Source of the DNA: Scytonematopsis contorta HA4267-MV1
GTDB taxonomy: Bacteria; Cyanobacteriota; Cyanobacteriia; Cyanobacteriales; Nostocaceae
Direction: 5' to 3'
Assembly (NCBI GenBank): GCA_019359035.1
Contig: JAHHIC010000083.1
Span: 1 to 64,000, forward strand
DNA: 64,000 nucleotides
The notes under the pieces were generated by a model that was given only the letters and a program-made list of their open reading frames with translations, had not been told where the DNA came from and searched no databases. The translations under genes and the position numbers were made by a program. Below are positions 43,401-51,629 of this stretch, in pieces. Each line of letters starts with the position of its first letter. Position 1 is the stretch's first letter.

Positions 43401-46400
43401 AATTTACAATGAACAATGTCCGCGCTCTAAGTGGATGAGTATGGGTCTGTGACAATAACTTGAGAGCCAACTGTCCAAACTGGTACGCTAACTCAATGTT
43501 TCCAAGCATCCCACAAAGGATTAATCCACCAAAGTTGCTATAGACAAAGGGAGATATAAATGTATTACCGAACTGTATAGACAAGTCGATCTGTTTAGAT
43601 ACAAGTAGAGGCACTAAATCAGAAGCAGCAATATAGGCAAAAATCGTTACTCTTGACAGAATTCGCATTGCCGCTAACTGGTTCGGAACGCTCATTTGGG
43701 GCAAATGTATTAAGTTCTCGATTGGTGTTTCATTAAAGCGGGATACAATTGTGTCTAGTGTACGTTGAATATCTGATTGGCTTGGCTCAGAGGGAAAACT
43801 AATCCCTAGTTGCTGTAAAACTTGCAATCCTGTATTAATCGATTCTAATAGACGATTTTGTGCGAAGGCAGTTTCAATTTTGACTTCGTAAGCTTTTATG
43901 GTATCGAGAACCGTTTTAGCTTCTTGCAGAACAATCGTAAACCAGACTTCTACCTGTTCAAAATCGCCACATAAATACGCAACTTCTGTAGTTTCTAAAG
44001 CTAACTCTAAAGTCAGGTCATAGTTTGTTTGCCAGCTAGAGGTTTCCAGCCATGCCCTGCTTTTCGCTAAATATTTTTTAGCAATACTGTAGGCAATCGC
44101 TGCCTTTGCTTTCTGAGCGGCTAATAGATTTAGTTTAGCAATTTTATCTCTTTCTACTTGATTGCTGACTAGCTCAATCCCATGATTGAGATGATCAACA
44201 ATTGTAAAAAGTTTTCCTAATACTTGCTCAGGCAGATTTTTTTCTAATAGATTGTAGCCAATTTGTAAATGAACTATTTGCTTCTCTGACTCATCAATTA
44301 AGGCATAAGCTGCTTGCTGTACTCGGTCATGTAAAAACTTATACTCTGAAATTAATAAGTCATTATTTAATTCAGATAGAGGTTGAATAAATCCACCTTG
44401 TATTGCTGGCAGCAAATCTTGAAAAACCACTGATAGAAATTTATTTTCATAAATAATCGATAAAGTATTTAAATCAAATTCAGCCCCAACACAAGCGGCT
44501 AAACGAAGAATTCTCTGCGTGACAAGAGGCAGTTTCTTCAACTTAATCAGCAGCAATTCTACAACATTATCGGTAATAGCTTGAGCTTCAATTTGAGCAA
44601 TGTTCCACTGCCACCCCCCTTTACTTCCCCCCAAATGGGGCGATTGAGTTCTGTCAAAGGTCAACAAATTTTCGCTATACAGCATTCGCAAAAATTGATT
44701 AACAAAAAAGGGATTACCCTCGGTTTTACGCAGTACTAACTCAGCTAAGGAACGAACGGTGTTTAAATCCTGATATAGCGTCTCACTAATCAACTGACTC
44801 AACGGTGAGAGCGTTAACGGCGCCAAAATAATTTCTTGAAATACTACCCCAAGTTTTTGTAGTCTCTCTAGGGTTAATATGAATGGATGGGCTGGATGTA
44901 CTTCCCCTGTTCGATAGGCGCCAATCAAAAATAGATATTGAGTTTGCTCATCTAGTAGCATCAACTCAACTAACTTCAGCGTTGCAGAGTCTATCCATTG
45001 CAAATCGTCTAAAAAGATCACAAGCGGATGTTCTTGAGTACAAAACACCCGCACAAACTTCTGAAAGATTAGATGAAAGCGATTTTGAGCTTCAATTGCT
45101 CCAACTTCTGGCAATTGTGCCTGCTTGCCAATAATTAATTCAACTTCTGGGATTACATCAATAATAATTTGTCCACAATTTCCCAATGCCGTTAGTAACC
45201 GTGAGCGCCACTGTTGTACTTGGTTGTCTGGTTCACCAAGCAGAGAAAGCACCAATTTTTTGAGGGCATCGACAATCGCACTGTAAGGAATATTACGCTG
45301 AAATTGGTCAAATTTACCAGAGATAAAATAGCCGTGCTTTGCCGTAATCGGTTTGTAGAGTTCCTGTACTAACGCTGATTTTCCTACGCCAGCATAGCCA
45401 GATACCAACATCATTTCGACTTTGAAAGTTGGATTGCCCGCATTGTAAGGCTCTTTTGTTTTCTGTGAATCAGTAACACGAACAAAAGCCGCTAGTAACT
45501 GTGCAATTTCTCTACCCCGTCCATACAGTTTTTGGGGAATTTGAAACTGTTCAGAAATATCTTGAAATGCTAGTTGAATGTAATCAATTTGACCAACTTG
45601 TTCTAATTGGGCAAAACACCTCTCTAAATCAGCTTTAATTGTCCAAGCACTTTGATAGCGGTCTTCTGCATTTTTCGCCATCAATTTTAAAATCAGGTTT
45701 GAAACTGGTTTGGGAATTGTTGTATTTATTTCACAAGGTTCAACAGGTTGTTTGGCTATATGACAATGAACTAGCTCAAGCATATCCGTTGTTGTAAAAG
45801 GCTTCTTTCCAGTTAGTAGTTCGTAGAACGTTACACCAAGCGAGTAAAAATCGCTACGGTAATCGAGTAAACGGTTCATGCGCCCTGTTTGCTCTGGGGA
45901 CAAGTAAGCGGGTGTACCTTCTAATACATGAAGGCTTTTGAAAGTTGGATTTGTACGGTTAAATTGGGTAGCAATCCCAAAGTCAATAATTTTAACAATG
46001 CCAGTATCCGGATTCAAAACAATATTTCCAGGATTGATATCTTTATGAATCACATTAGCTGCATGAATTCTGCCTAAAATGTCTGTGAGGTCAATGGCAA
46101 GACGCAGAAAATTTGATAAAGGCATAGGGCAAAAAGTCTTTGGTATCCGTTGCATCCATTGCTCCAAAGACTCTCCACCAAAATCTTCTAATATAATGAC
46201 GAGGGTACGTTGATATTCTTGTTGGCTATAGGCTTTAACAACTCCTTCCAAGTTCAGGCAACTGGTAATTTCATACTCCTGTTTGTAGCGCGTTAACTCT
46301 TGGGGAGAGGGATAATCTTGCTTGAGCATTTTTAAAATTATCGCTAGTCCATCGTTTTGGATGCCCCGATACACCGAAGATGTTGAACTTTCATAGATTT

Positions 46401-46434
46401 TGCTTTGGATGTCAATTCCAGATCGAGTAATCAT
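40435..46434 (-). CDS. Giant hybrid Ser/Thr kinase-AAA ATPase-GAF/PAS histidine kinase
   Basis: A 1999-residue cytosolic sensor. Residues about 5-265 are a Ser/Thr kinase (VIHKDINPGNIVL, KIIDFGIA, GTPAYLSPEQTGR). About 295-560 is an AAA ATPase (Walker A SGYAGVGKSALVQEL, Walker B LVIFLDDLQWID), then a helical, TPR-like region (700-1330). A GAF domain follows (about 1370-1530), then two PAS domains with PAC (1545-1790), and a HisKA_3/HATPase core (1800-1999, phospho-His in AREIHDTLAQAF, then GQGFGV and GFGLLGM). Such proteins are cyanobacterial and partner with NarL regulators such as the downstream gene. A GGAGAG ribosome site precedes ATG 46434. A palindromic peptide-encoding insertion (about 44617-44655) lies within it. 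Confidence 0.93.
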   Translation of the reverse strand: MITRSGIDIQSKIYESSTSSVYRGIQNDGLAIILKMLKQDYPSPQELTRYKQEYEITSCLNLEGVVKAYSQQEYQRTLVIILEDFGGESLEQWMQRIPKTFCPMPLSNFLRLAIDLTDILGRIHAANVIHKDINPGNIVLNPDTGIVKIIDFGIATQFNRTNPTFKSLHVLEGTPAYLSPEQTGRMNRLLDYRSDFYSLGVTFYELLTGKKPFTTTDMLELVHCHIAKQPVEPCEINTTIPKPVSNLILKLMAKNAEDRYQSAWTIKADLERCFAQLEQVGQIDYIQLAFQDISEQFQIPQKLYGRGREIAQLLAAFVRVTDSQKTKEPYNAGNPTFKVEMMLVSGYAGVGKSALVQELYKPITAKHGYFISGKFDQFQRNIPYSAIVDALKKLVLSLLGEPDNQVQQWRSRLLTALGNCGQIIIDVIPEVELIIGKQAQLPEVGAIEAQNRFHLIFQKFVRVFCTQEHPLVIFLDDLQWIDSATLKLVELMLLDEQTQYLFLIGAYRTGEVHPAHPFILTLERLQKLGVVFQEIILAPLTLSPLSQLISETLYQDLNTVRSLAELVLRKTEGNPFFVNQFLRMLYSENLLTFDRTQSPHLGGSKGGWQWNIAQIEAQAITDNVVELLLIKLKKLPLVTQRILRLAACVGAEFDLNTLSIIYENKFLSVVFQDLLPAIQGGFIQPLSELNNDLLISEYKFLHDRVQQAAYALIDESEKQIVHLQIGYNLLEKNLPEQVLGKLFTIVDHLNHGIELVSNQVERDKIAKLNLLAAQKAKAAIAYSIAKKYLAKSRAWLETSSWQTNYDLTLELALETTEVAYLCGDFEQVEVWFTIVLQEAKTVLDTIKAYEVKIETAFAQNRLLESINTGLQVLQQLGISFPSEPSQSDIQRTLDTIVSRFNETPIENLIHLPQMSVPNQLAAMRILSRVTIFAYIAASDLVPLLVSKQIDLSIQFGNTFISPFVYSNFGGLILCGMLGNIELAYQFGQLALKLLSQTHTHPLRARTLFIVNFFIIHRKEHIREIAKPLLEVYQSGLETGDLEFAAYGAYAYCLQAFIVGKELVELEREMRTYTEVLRRQIKQKTALIHIEIFQQTVLNLMGLSSTPTRLIGEAYNEERQSQHELNRISTFLGYFSKLILCYLFSEYAQALENSVRAESHLSQIRVTPTVSLYYLYDSLARLAIYFESSSQAQEEILKKVAVNQEKMKQWAHHAPMNYLHKYHLVQAEKARVLGQLFEAEEFYEQAINAAKENGYIQEEALAYELAAKHYLARGRQKIAQIYMKEAHYCYELWGATAKVKDLEMRYPQLFPQPLAIADTPINTSQLTASHNSHSDFDLATVMRASQAISSEIELEQLLRSLMKILIENAGVQTGFLILENAEEWVIEAFGELNDLDGTTVCVTQVLNSISTANKLPESIINYVIRTHETIILNNATHEGNFTNEPYIRCNQPQSILCLPLINQGQFLGVLYLENKLATRVFTKERSQILNLLSTQAAIAIKNAKLYSKLRKSESQMSQFLEAVPVAIVVLDAAGRPYYANQRRIELVGKAINPSVMPDQFAEVYQFYLAGTDQKYPTEKLPIIRALSGERTTVDDMEIRRNNLTIPVEAWGTPVFDEQGNVAYAIVAFQDITERKKAEQFLANYNRTLEQQVAQRTAALQESEAALHDQEQELRLITNALPALISYVDINQRYQFVNRAYELWFSCSQDEILGNSVRTLLGETAYYIAEPYINQAQAGQITTYEAEIPYPIGKKYISAILIPDFDSNATVKGHYGLVTDISEQHFAALRERKRAEEASILEERNRMAREIHDTLAQAFTGILVQVGAATQVIADDLSATQAHLEIIDELARTGLTEARRSVTALRPQLLESGSLDSALHRLVTQMRAANNTDIIYEIKGAAYLLPVEVENNLLRIGQEALTNSIKYACANEIRVELTYENTQCILRVKDDGQGFGVGSIPPVGGFGLLGMSERAENIGAQLSIQSQPGQGTEIVVTVNRE
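44612..44658. repeat. In-frame palindromic element inside the histidine kinase gene
   Basis: The plus strand has CCCCCCTTTACTTCCCCCCA near 44615, and on the coding strand it encodes RTQSPHLGGSKGGW. The SPHLGGSKGG peptide is typical of cyanobacterial GC-rich palindromic elements that have inserted in frame into coding sequences. In related kinases the flanks LLTFD and GWQWNI are adjacent. The gene stays open. Confidence 0.55.
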
Positions 46435-46947
46435 TGAAATCTCTCCAAATAAGCATGAGCCATACTACCAATTGTATCGGTAATATGAATTTAATCTTAC
46501 CTACTTAGCAGTACTTTTAAATCTGCCAGCAAAGATTTATATTTCTCTTGCTTATGATGATTACACGGAACCTTAAACTTTTAACCAATATTATGAAGAT
46601 ATTGAGTTAAGTGTAAATAATTGTAACATATCTACACCTGACTGCCTACGAACGTTGCATAAGATATGCACAAATACTGACTGACACGAGTAAATAAAAT
46701 ACTAAGATATTTTCAGTAAGCTTATACCTTGCATCTAACGGCAAAACTCGTAAAAAGCAGATAAAAAGCGTACAATTTTAGTAGTGTTTTCATCGTTTTC
46801 ATATGGGTAAAGTTTGACGATTTTCTTTGCTTTATGAGTTTGAATCTAACAATTATTGTCAATAACTGATTTGATCTAGATCATAGTTGCGAGAAAAATT
46901 TTACCCATTTGAAAACTGTTTTAAACTAAAATAAGGGGGTAGTATAA
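46435..46947. promoter_or_regulatory. Upstream region of the hybrid kinase, with gene relic and FNR-like palindrome
   Basis: 513 bp. It contains the palindrome TGATCTAGATCA (46872-46883), which with flanks (TTGATCTAGATCAT) resembles an FNR/CRP-type half-site pair. It also has a relic of a secreted-protein gene at 46723-46794 (own entry). The promoter of the kinase gene is expected near its 5' end at 46434; no clear elements were identified. Confidence 0.4.
46723..46796 (-). pseudogene. 5' relic of an MKTLLK-type secreted-protein gene
   Basis: On the minus strand ATGAAAACACTACTAAAA gives MKTLLK, then unrelated residues to a stop. The roughly 85 bp upstream of this ATG are nearly identical to those upstream of the truncated copy at 49148-49294 (shared AGTAAAGTTTGACGATTTTC region). 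It is therefore the promoter/start region of a third copy of the gene family that includes 53889-54266. Confidence 0.55.
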
Positions 46948-47964
46948 TTACTGAGGTTCGTCCAAAATAGAATTGTATGGTTGTGGGTCTGTAATCCGGT
47001 GTTGCATGTACTCTCGTCGAGCCTTTGCTATTTCTTGATAAACCTTTTTACGGGCTAAATTGACACTACCTAGAGGTGCGTGTTCTATTCGAGTATGCCA
47101 AGGTGTGAATGATAGTCCCTCGTTCAGGCGTCTGCGCTCTTCAAAGTCGAATTTCTGAGCTCGAATTCTGATAGTAGCAAGTTTAATAAACGGTGAATCT
47201 TTCTCTTCCCACTGTTGCATTGGGTTTTCAATAGGAGTTTTCTCATCGTTGACATAAAGTTGTACTAAAAAGTCAAAGGTTGCATCGAGAGCATCTTCTG
47301 ACAAATATTTAACCATTGCCTCACGCAAGTAATTTTCTGAATTGGGTGTTGAACCCAAAGTATCATCCGAGTGAGGTTTTACAGAATATTTAATCGACTG
47401 GGAACCTAATTGATAGGGAGTAGTACTCCAATATTGAATCAGCAGTGGATTTGCAACTTGTTTGCTAGTAATTGCTTTGATAACTTCAAAAGTCGGTTCT
47501 AGCGACTTTAGTACTTCTGCATCTGCCTGACCAACACCAGCAATAGTCAAGTTAGCAAACCCTTGAGCATCTCGTACTATAAAAACCGGATGGTTAATAA
47601 ATAGAAAATCTTGAGTTCCCTGCTCATCATCCAGCACTTTTTTACCTTCCACATGCAGGAGTTTAATTGCTAATGCGCGAATATCGGGTTCAGTATCCGA
47701 TTTGAACTTACCACGCTTTTCTGCCTCGGAAGCATTGGAAAAACGTGCCCAAATTGGATAGGTATTAGGGTGAGAAAAAATACCTACCTGTAACGCTTCA
47801 GGAATATTATTTTCAACTATAAATTCTCCCCAAACTAAACCGTGGCTTTTAGGATGATCTTTCCGCAAGTCTGGTCCTTTGTGAGTTTGAACTTTGAGAT
47901 CAATATCTAAAATGGTATCAGTTGCCGCTTCTTGTGCAGAAACAGATAAATTAGGATGGCTCAT
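46948..47964 (-). CDS. Catalase-family (catalase-related) protein
   Basis: A 338-residue protein of the heme catalase-like superfamily: HPKSHGLVWGEFIVENNIPE, HPNTYPIWARFSNAS, DIRALAIKLLHVEGKK and GTQDFLFINHPVFIVRDAQGF. The last part resembles the region around the distal-side Asn of catalase-related peroxidases. The C-terminal region FTPWHTRIEHAPLGSVNLARKKVYQE contains the typical PLG and RxxxY of the heme-proximal side. At 338 residues it is shorter than true catalases and close to the small catalase-related group. AAGGAG precedes ATG 47964. It probably degrades peroxides; substrate not determined. Confidence 0.82.
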   Translation of the reverse strand: MSHPNLSVSAQEAATDTILDIDLKVQTHKGPDLRKDHPKSHGLVWGEFIVENNIPEALQVGIFSHPNTYPIWARFSNASEAEKRGKFKSDTEPDIRALAIKLLHVEGKKVLDDEQGTQDFLFINHPVFIVRDAQGFANLTIAGVGQADAEVLKSLEPTFEVIKAITSKQVANPLLIQYWSTTPYQLGSQSIKYSVKPHSDDTLGSTPNSENYLREAMVKYLSEDALDATFDFLVQLYVNDEKTPIENPMQQWEEKDSPFIKLATIRIRAQKFDFEERRRLNEGLSFTPWHTRIEHAPLGSVNLARKKVYQEIAKARREYMQHRITDPQPYNSILDEPQ

Positions 47965-47984
47965 TGCTCTTCTCCTTATAATGT

Positions 47985-48241
47985 TTAGTGTGCTATTACT
48001 TTTTGCAGTTGCTTTGAGTAAACTGCGGCTTTAATTAAATCGGCGCCAAATTCGCCAATCATAATTGTGGGTGCATTAGTATTTCCCGTAGTGATAGTTG
48101 AAATAATTGATGCATATGTGACACGCAATTATTCAACCCCATATACCCGGAGTTCAGGGTCTACAACCGCCATTGCATCAGTTCCTATTTTACAGATTCC
48201 AACCGGATGAAACACAGTACAGCAAACTTCTCGAACGTAAA
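47985..48241 (-). pseudogene. C-terminal remnant of a GMC oxidoreductase gene
   Basis: The minus strand translates as YVREVCCTVFHPVGICKIGT, DAMAVVDPELRVYGVE, a TAA stop, then LRVTYASIISTITTGNTNAP and TIMIGEFGADLIKA. This is the C-terminal domain of the intact GMC gene at 56437-58005 (HPVGTCKMGTDPMAVVDPEL, GNTNAPTIMIGEKAADLI), including its active-site His and Asn. It has an in-frame stop and no upstream part. A decayed duplicate, adjacent to the catalase-like gene. Confidence 0.85.
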
Positions 48242-48253
48242 AAGAAATTTTAG

Positions 48254-48287
48254 TAGGTTGGGTTCCGCAAAGCCTCCACCCAACCTA
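48254..48287. terminator. Terminator hairpin overlapping the oxidase stop
   Basis: A perfect 9-bp stem TAGGTTGGG/CCCAACCTA, with the stop codon of the oxidase gene inside the stem. On the minus strand it is followed by CTAAAATTTCTTTTT, so it is a good Rho-independent terminator. The arms also resemble a dispersed cyanobacterial palindromic repeat. Confidence 0.7.
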
Positions 48288-48995
48288 AAACTCTATTGGA
48301 TGCGTTATGTTTTCTGGCGTCAATTGTGTGGTGCTTGTTGCTATCATTGTGTGTGGACTCTTAAAGGTAATCCGTGCGTCTGGTTTTTGACAGGCTATCA
48401 TTGTTTTAACGTGTTCATATTCATCATCACGGATATTGACGAATACATCGTATAAGTTGTCAACTTTGGGACGCCGTGATTCTGGAATTGTACCTGTTTG
48501 AAATTCATCGAACATATATAAGTCACCATCACGATAGTAATTAATTGCTACTTGTGGCGTCGCTTGTAACTTTAAGTCTTCTCCACGCTCAGACAGAAAA
48601 GTTTCATAGGTATGATAGGCATGTTTTTCAATCAGTTCCATCATGTAGTAAGCATATCTAGGTAAAACCGCGTATAACGGTACAACCACCCAGTAATAAG
48701 CTACAGCTAAATGTTGAGCAATAAAACGGTCTATCCAATTGTTATTGCCTCCTAAAGATTCCATTATTAATAAATGGTGCAGTTCGTTCCATGTCTCGGA
48801 AAAATGAACTTTTAACCAATCTGCTTTACGCCAATATCCAAGGGTTTCATATAGATGTAATACAGATAAATAAGCAAAGTAAGGAACGCGTGCAATAGTT
48901 TCTAAAACCCAGAAGCGCGGATAGGGACGATTACGATAAACTACATCGGTTAAGAATATTATAAAGCTGACAATAAGACGAATGATAAGTTTCAT
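48285..48995 (-). CDS. Alternative/plastoquinol terminal oxidase (AOX/PTOX family)
   Basis: A 236-residue di-iron quinol oxidase. I start it at ATG 48995, which has AAAGGAG just upstream; the longer frame to 49178 runs over a palindromic element. The four-helix bundle ligands are visible: VLETIARVPYFAYL (first Glu), NELHHLLIMESLGG (Glu and His), HTYETFLSERG (third helix) and DDEYEHVKTM (Glu/His pair). Two hydrophobic segments support monotopic membrane binding. It would bypass the cytochrome chain by reducing oxygen with plastoquinol and relieve over-reduction, matching the redox theme of the island. Confidence 0.9.
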   Translation of the reverse strand: MKLIIRLIVSFIIFLTDVVYRNRPYPRFWVLETIARVPYFAYLSVLHLYETLGYWRKADWLKVHFSETWNELHHLLIMESLGGNNNWIDRFIAQHLAVAYYWVVVPLYAVLPRYAYYMMELIEKHAYHTYETFLSERGEDLKLQATPQVAINYYRDGDLYMFDEFQTGTIPESRRPKVDNLYDVFVNIRDDEYEHVKTMIACQKPDARITFKSPHTMIATSTTQLTPENITHPIEF

Positions 48996-49117
48996 GGTGT
49001 CTCCTTTCAAATTGAATAATATCTTGGAAACCGGGTTTCTGCTTCTATTCTGCTCAAATCTTCGATTTCTTTCTCTGAGGTAGTTCAAGTTTTGTAAAGA
49101 AATTGGGAAGGGTAAAT

Positions 49118-49147
49118 GTAGAGACGCGAGGAACATCGCGTCTCTAC
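49118..49147. repeat. Palindromic element (GTAGAGACGCGA family)
   Basis: A perfect 12-bp inverted repeat GTAGAGACGCGA/TCGCGTCTCTAC with a 6-nt loop. It lies immediately after the premature TAG of the truncated secreted-protein gene and probably truncated it. Related palindromes are at 54312-54338 and 55508-55535. Confidence 0.8.
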
Positions 49148-49294
49148 CTAAACATTGAGATTGTATCCGCTCTGACATTTCATACTTAGAATTAAGTCAG
49201 ATGTAGAATCAGCAGAGGCTTTCAAGGGTAAATTAGCTGATACACAGGTCGTTAGAGCAAGCAGTAACGCGGATATTTTTAGTAGTGTTTTCAT
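49148..49294 (-). pseudogene. Truncated secreted-protein gene (copy of 53889-54266)
   Basis: The minus strand reads MKTLLKISALLLALTTCVSA then NLPLKASADSTSDLILSM, CQSGYNLNV and stop. It is 48 residues and closely follows the first 47 of the intact 125-residue protein at 53889-54266 (MKTLLKRFVLLLGLMTCVSA). The frame ends exactly where a palindromic element (49118-49147) begins, so the 3' two-thirds of the gene have been replaced. The signal peptide is intact, so a short peptide could still be made. Confidence 0.75.
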
Positions 49295-49396
49295 TGTTTT
49301 CTTATAAGTAAAGTTTGACGATTTTCTTTGCTTTATGAGTTTGATTTTAAGAATTATTTTCAACTATTTCTTTGAGCTACCTCATAATGTTAGTCC

Positions 49397-50785
49397 TTAC
49401 AATTTTGCAAACAGCATATTTAATCCTTCGGTCATTGTTGGATGGGTCAAAATTCCATCACGTAGAACGGTGTATGGCATCTGAGCTTGCATTACCATTT
49501 GTACCGTTGAAATTATTTCACCTGCTGCATAACACAATATTACACAACCGAGAATACGTCCTGTCTCGGTATCCACAATTGCCTTCATCACCCCATCGGT
49601 TTGACCGAGTGTTTTCGCACGGGGAATATTTGACGCAGAAAGCTTCGCCACTCGAATGGCATACCCTTGTTGCTGCGCTTCAGTTTCGGTCAGACCTATA
49701 TGAGCTAGTTCTGGGTCAATAAACAAGCAGGATGGAACCAAACGATTACGTGTACTTCGGTTGCCACCATCGATTAAATTCGCTTTAATAATACGGTTAT
49801 CGTCGAGCGACATATGGGTATATTGCAGTCCACCATTAATATCACCTAACGCCCAAATGCCTGGTACATTTGTCTCTAGACGCTCATTAACTTGAATAAA
49901 TCCGTGCGTATCCACTGCCACACCTGCAGCGTCTAAATTTAAGCTATCGGTTGTTGGCGCCCGACCGACTGCTACTAGCAAATGTGAACCCTGAATAGTT
50001 TTTTGACTATCAGCAACTTGGAGTTGAAGTTTAGTAGTATGAACAGAGCGTTCAACTTTTAATACTTTTGCTAAAAGTAAAAATTCAATACCGTCTCGTT
50101 CCAGCAGCGTTTGAACCGCGATCGCAATATCTGCATCTTGGTGCGACAGGATTTGTGTACTTTGCCCAATAACGGTGACGCGACAGCCAAAGCGCCGGAA
50201 CATTTGGGCAAACTCCAACCCAATGTAGCCGCTACCGAGAATAATCAGATGCTCTGGCAACTGTTCTAACTCCATTATTGACTCGCTTGTCAAAAACTCA
50301 ACTTCTGTAAGTCCAGGAATGGATGGAATTAACGGTCGCGTACCTGTATTGATAAAGAACCGTTCTGCGGTAAGTAACCTCGTGGCGCTAGAAGCCGTTG
50401 TAACTTCAATTGTTTTAGCAGCAACAAACCGTCCTGTTCCAATGATTAGTTCGTGACTTAGCGCAGTTTCTAGATTGTGCAAATTCATTTCACGCATTGA
50501 TTGTACAACCGTTCGTTTGCGCTGAATTACTGCTGCTAAATCAACAGTGGGTGCATTGGTTTCAATACCATAAACGGAACTGTTACGCACAGTATTTGCA
50601 ACTTCTGCACTCGCTACCATTGTTTTAGTGGGGATGCAGGCGACGTTAATGCATCCGCCACCAATCATGTTTAAGCTACGTTCAACCAAAGCAGTTTTAC
50701 GTCCGTCAGCGACCAATGCAGGCGCCAGTGTTTTGCCCGCTTTGCCCCCACCGATAATAATGTCGTCATAGTATTCAGTATGCAT
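49397..50785 (-). CDS. RclA/MerA-like flavoprotein disulfide reductase
   Basis: A 462-residue FAD/NAD(P)H enzyme. Start at ATG 50785, with GAGGAG at good spacing; the frame could extend to 50812 into the previous gene. The N-terminal DDIIIGGGKAGKTLAPALVA binds FAD. The redox pair is in GGGCINVACIPTK (Cys-x4-Cys). IILGSGYIGLEFAQ binds NAD(P)H. The second FAD motif is IWALGDI, and the C-terminal dimer domain starts near FIDPELAHIG. The GKAGKTLA start and CINVACIPTKT resemble RclA, a copper/reactive-chlorine reductase, more than lipoamide dehydrogenase. No extra metal-binding N-terminal domain is present. Confidence 0.85.
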   Translation of the reverse strand: MHTEYYDDIIIGGGKAGKTLAPALVADGRKTALVERSLNMIGGGCINVACIPTKTMVASAEVANTVRNSSVYGIETNAPTVDLAAVIQRKRTVVQSMREMNLHNLETALSHELIIGTGRFVAAKTIEVTTASSATRLLTAERFFINTGTRPLIPSIPGLTEVEFLTSESIMELEQLPEHLIILGSGYIGLEFAQMFRRFGCRVTVIGQSTQILSHQDADIAIAVQTLLERDGIEFLLLAKVLKVERSVHTTKLQLQVADSQKTIQGSHLLVAVGRAPTTDSLNLDAAGVAVDTHGFIQVNERLETNVPGIWALGDINGGLQYTHMSLDDNRIIKANLIDGGNRSTRNRLVPSCLFIDPELAHIGLTETEAQQQGYAIRVAKLSASNIPRAKTLGQTDGVMKAIVDTETGRILGCVILCYAAGEIISTVQMVMQAQMPYTVLRDGILTHPTMTEGLNMLFAKL

Positions 50786-51350
50786 TAATATCTCCTCGTT
50801 GGTCAGTGACAATAGCTGTCATCAACTGCCTGATGTTCCAGCGACCGCTATATCGAATTCCATTAATAAACAGTGCTGGGGTAGCCGTAACTCCACTTTG
50901 TAATCCACTTTCAATATCTTTATTAATGCGATTGACATGCACTTGTTTGGACATATCTTGCAGAAATTGGGAGATATCGAGTTTTAAATTATTGGCGTAC
51001 TCTATAAGATAGCCGTTTCCTAACTCTTGTTGACGAGCAAACAAAATCTCATGCATCTGCCAAAACTGACTTTGGGCAGCAGCAGCTTCAGCCGCTTGGG
51101 CTGCGTGTTGAGCATGAGAATGAGTCTGTATTTGTGGAAAATGACGAAAGATGAAACATAAATAATTCTCTCCAAAAGAAACACTAAGCTGTTGCTGAAT
51201 AACTTTTATCAGCCTGTAAACGTCAGCGCTCTGAGAAGATTCATAGTCCCCATACATTACCAACACCACGGTAGCACTCAGCACACCTTGTATGTGATCC
51301 TGCGTTAAAGGTGGGATGAATAACGAACTGGGGTCACGGTCATACTTCAC
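50775..51350 (-). CDS. DsbA-fold thioredoxin-like protein without CxxC
   Basis: A 191-residue cytosolic protein of the Thioredoxin_4/DsbA fold: VLVMYGDYESSQSADVYRLI (where active members have DYECPxC), FIFRHFPQIQTHSHA, QAAEAAAAQSQFWQMHEILF and TATPALFINGIRYSGRW (cis-Pro loop). The CxxC is replaced by Ser-Ser-Gln-Ser, so thiol chemistry is lost. Such domains occur with NhaA antiporters and may bind substrates or partners. It overlaps the RclA-like gene and is upstream of it in the same operon. One of the four repeated cassettes lies about 110 bp upstream. Confidence 0.85.
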   Translation of the reverse strand: MKYDRDPSSLFIPPLTQDHIQGVLSATVVLVMYGDYESSQSADVYRLIKVIQQQLSVSFGENYLCFIFRHFPQIQTHSHAQHAAQAAEAAAAQSQFWQMHEILFARQQELGNGYLIEYANNLKLDISQFLQDMSKQVHVNRINKDIESGLQSGVTATPALFINGIRYSGRWNIRQLMTAIVTDQRGDINAY

Positions 51351-51460
51351 TAATACCTCCGAGGGAAAGCAGGCTTATCGCTGCTAGATTGCCGTACATC
51401 CTTCTCCCTGCAATCTGTGTAAAGCAAACTCAAAGAAAGCAATAAGGATTGCTATAAGTG

Positions 51461-51612
51461 TTTGCATGAATTTAATATATCTAATCGACTCTAAAGAAGT
51501 CGTCCACTTTGAGTTGAAACTTTTGCCCAATAGTATGATTGATTTTATAGTCCATCTCAAAATGGAAGATTAGCTCCAACTAAAGTTGGAATCGAAATTC
51601 CAACTTTAGTTC
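51461..51612 (-). promoter_or_regulatory. Repeated upstream cassette, copy 1
   Basis: About 150 bp of non-coding DNA shared with copies at 54384, 54771 (inverted) and 58077. Conserved blocks in gene orientation are a GATTCCAACT-TTA-GTTGGAGC hairpin, TTTTGAGATGGACT, AAAGTTTCAACTC, AAGTGGACGAC and TTTAGAGTC, ending at TTCATGCAAAC about 113 bp before the DsbA-like start (51350). A further AAAGCAAACTCAAAGAAA block, shared with copy 4, extends toward the gene. Confidence 0.8.
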
Positions 51613-51629
51613 TTTCCCATTAACCTTAA

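Noticed and set aside
48996-49178. N-terminal extension of the alternative oxidase frame
   Set aside because: It crosses the palindromic element at 49118 and has no ribosome site. The ATG at 48995 has AAAGGAG and begins with the expected hydrophobic N-terminus.
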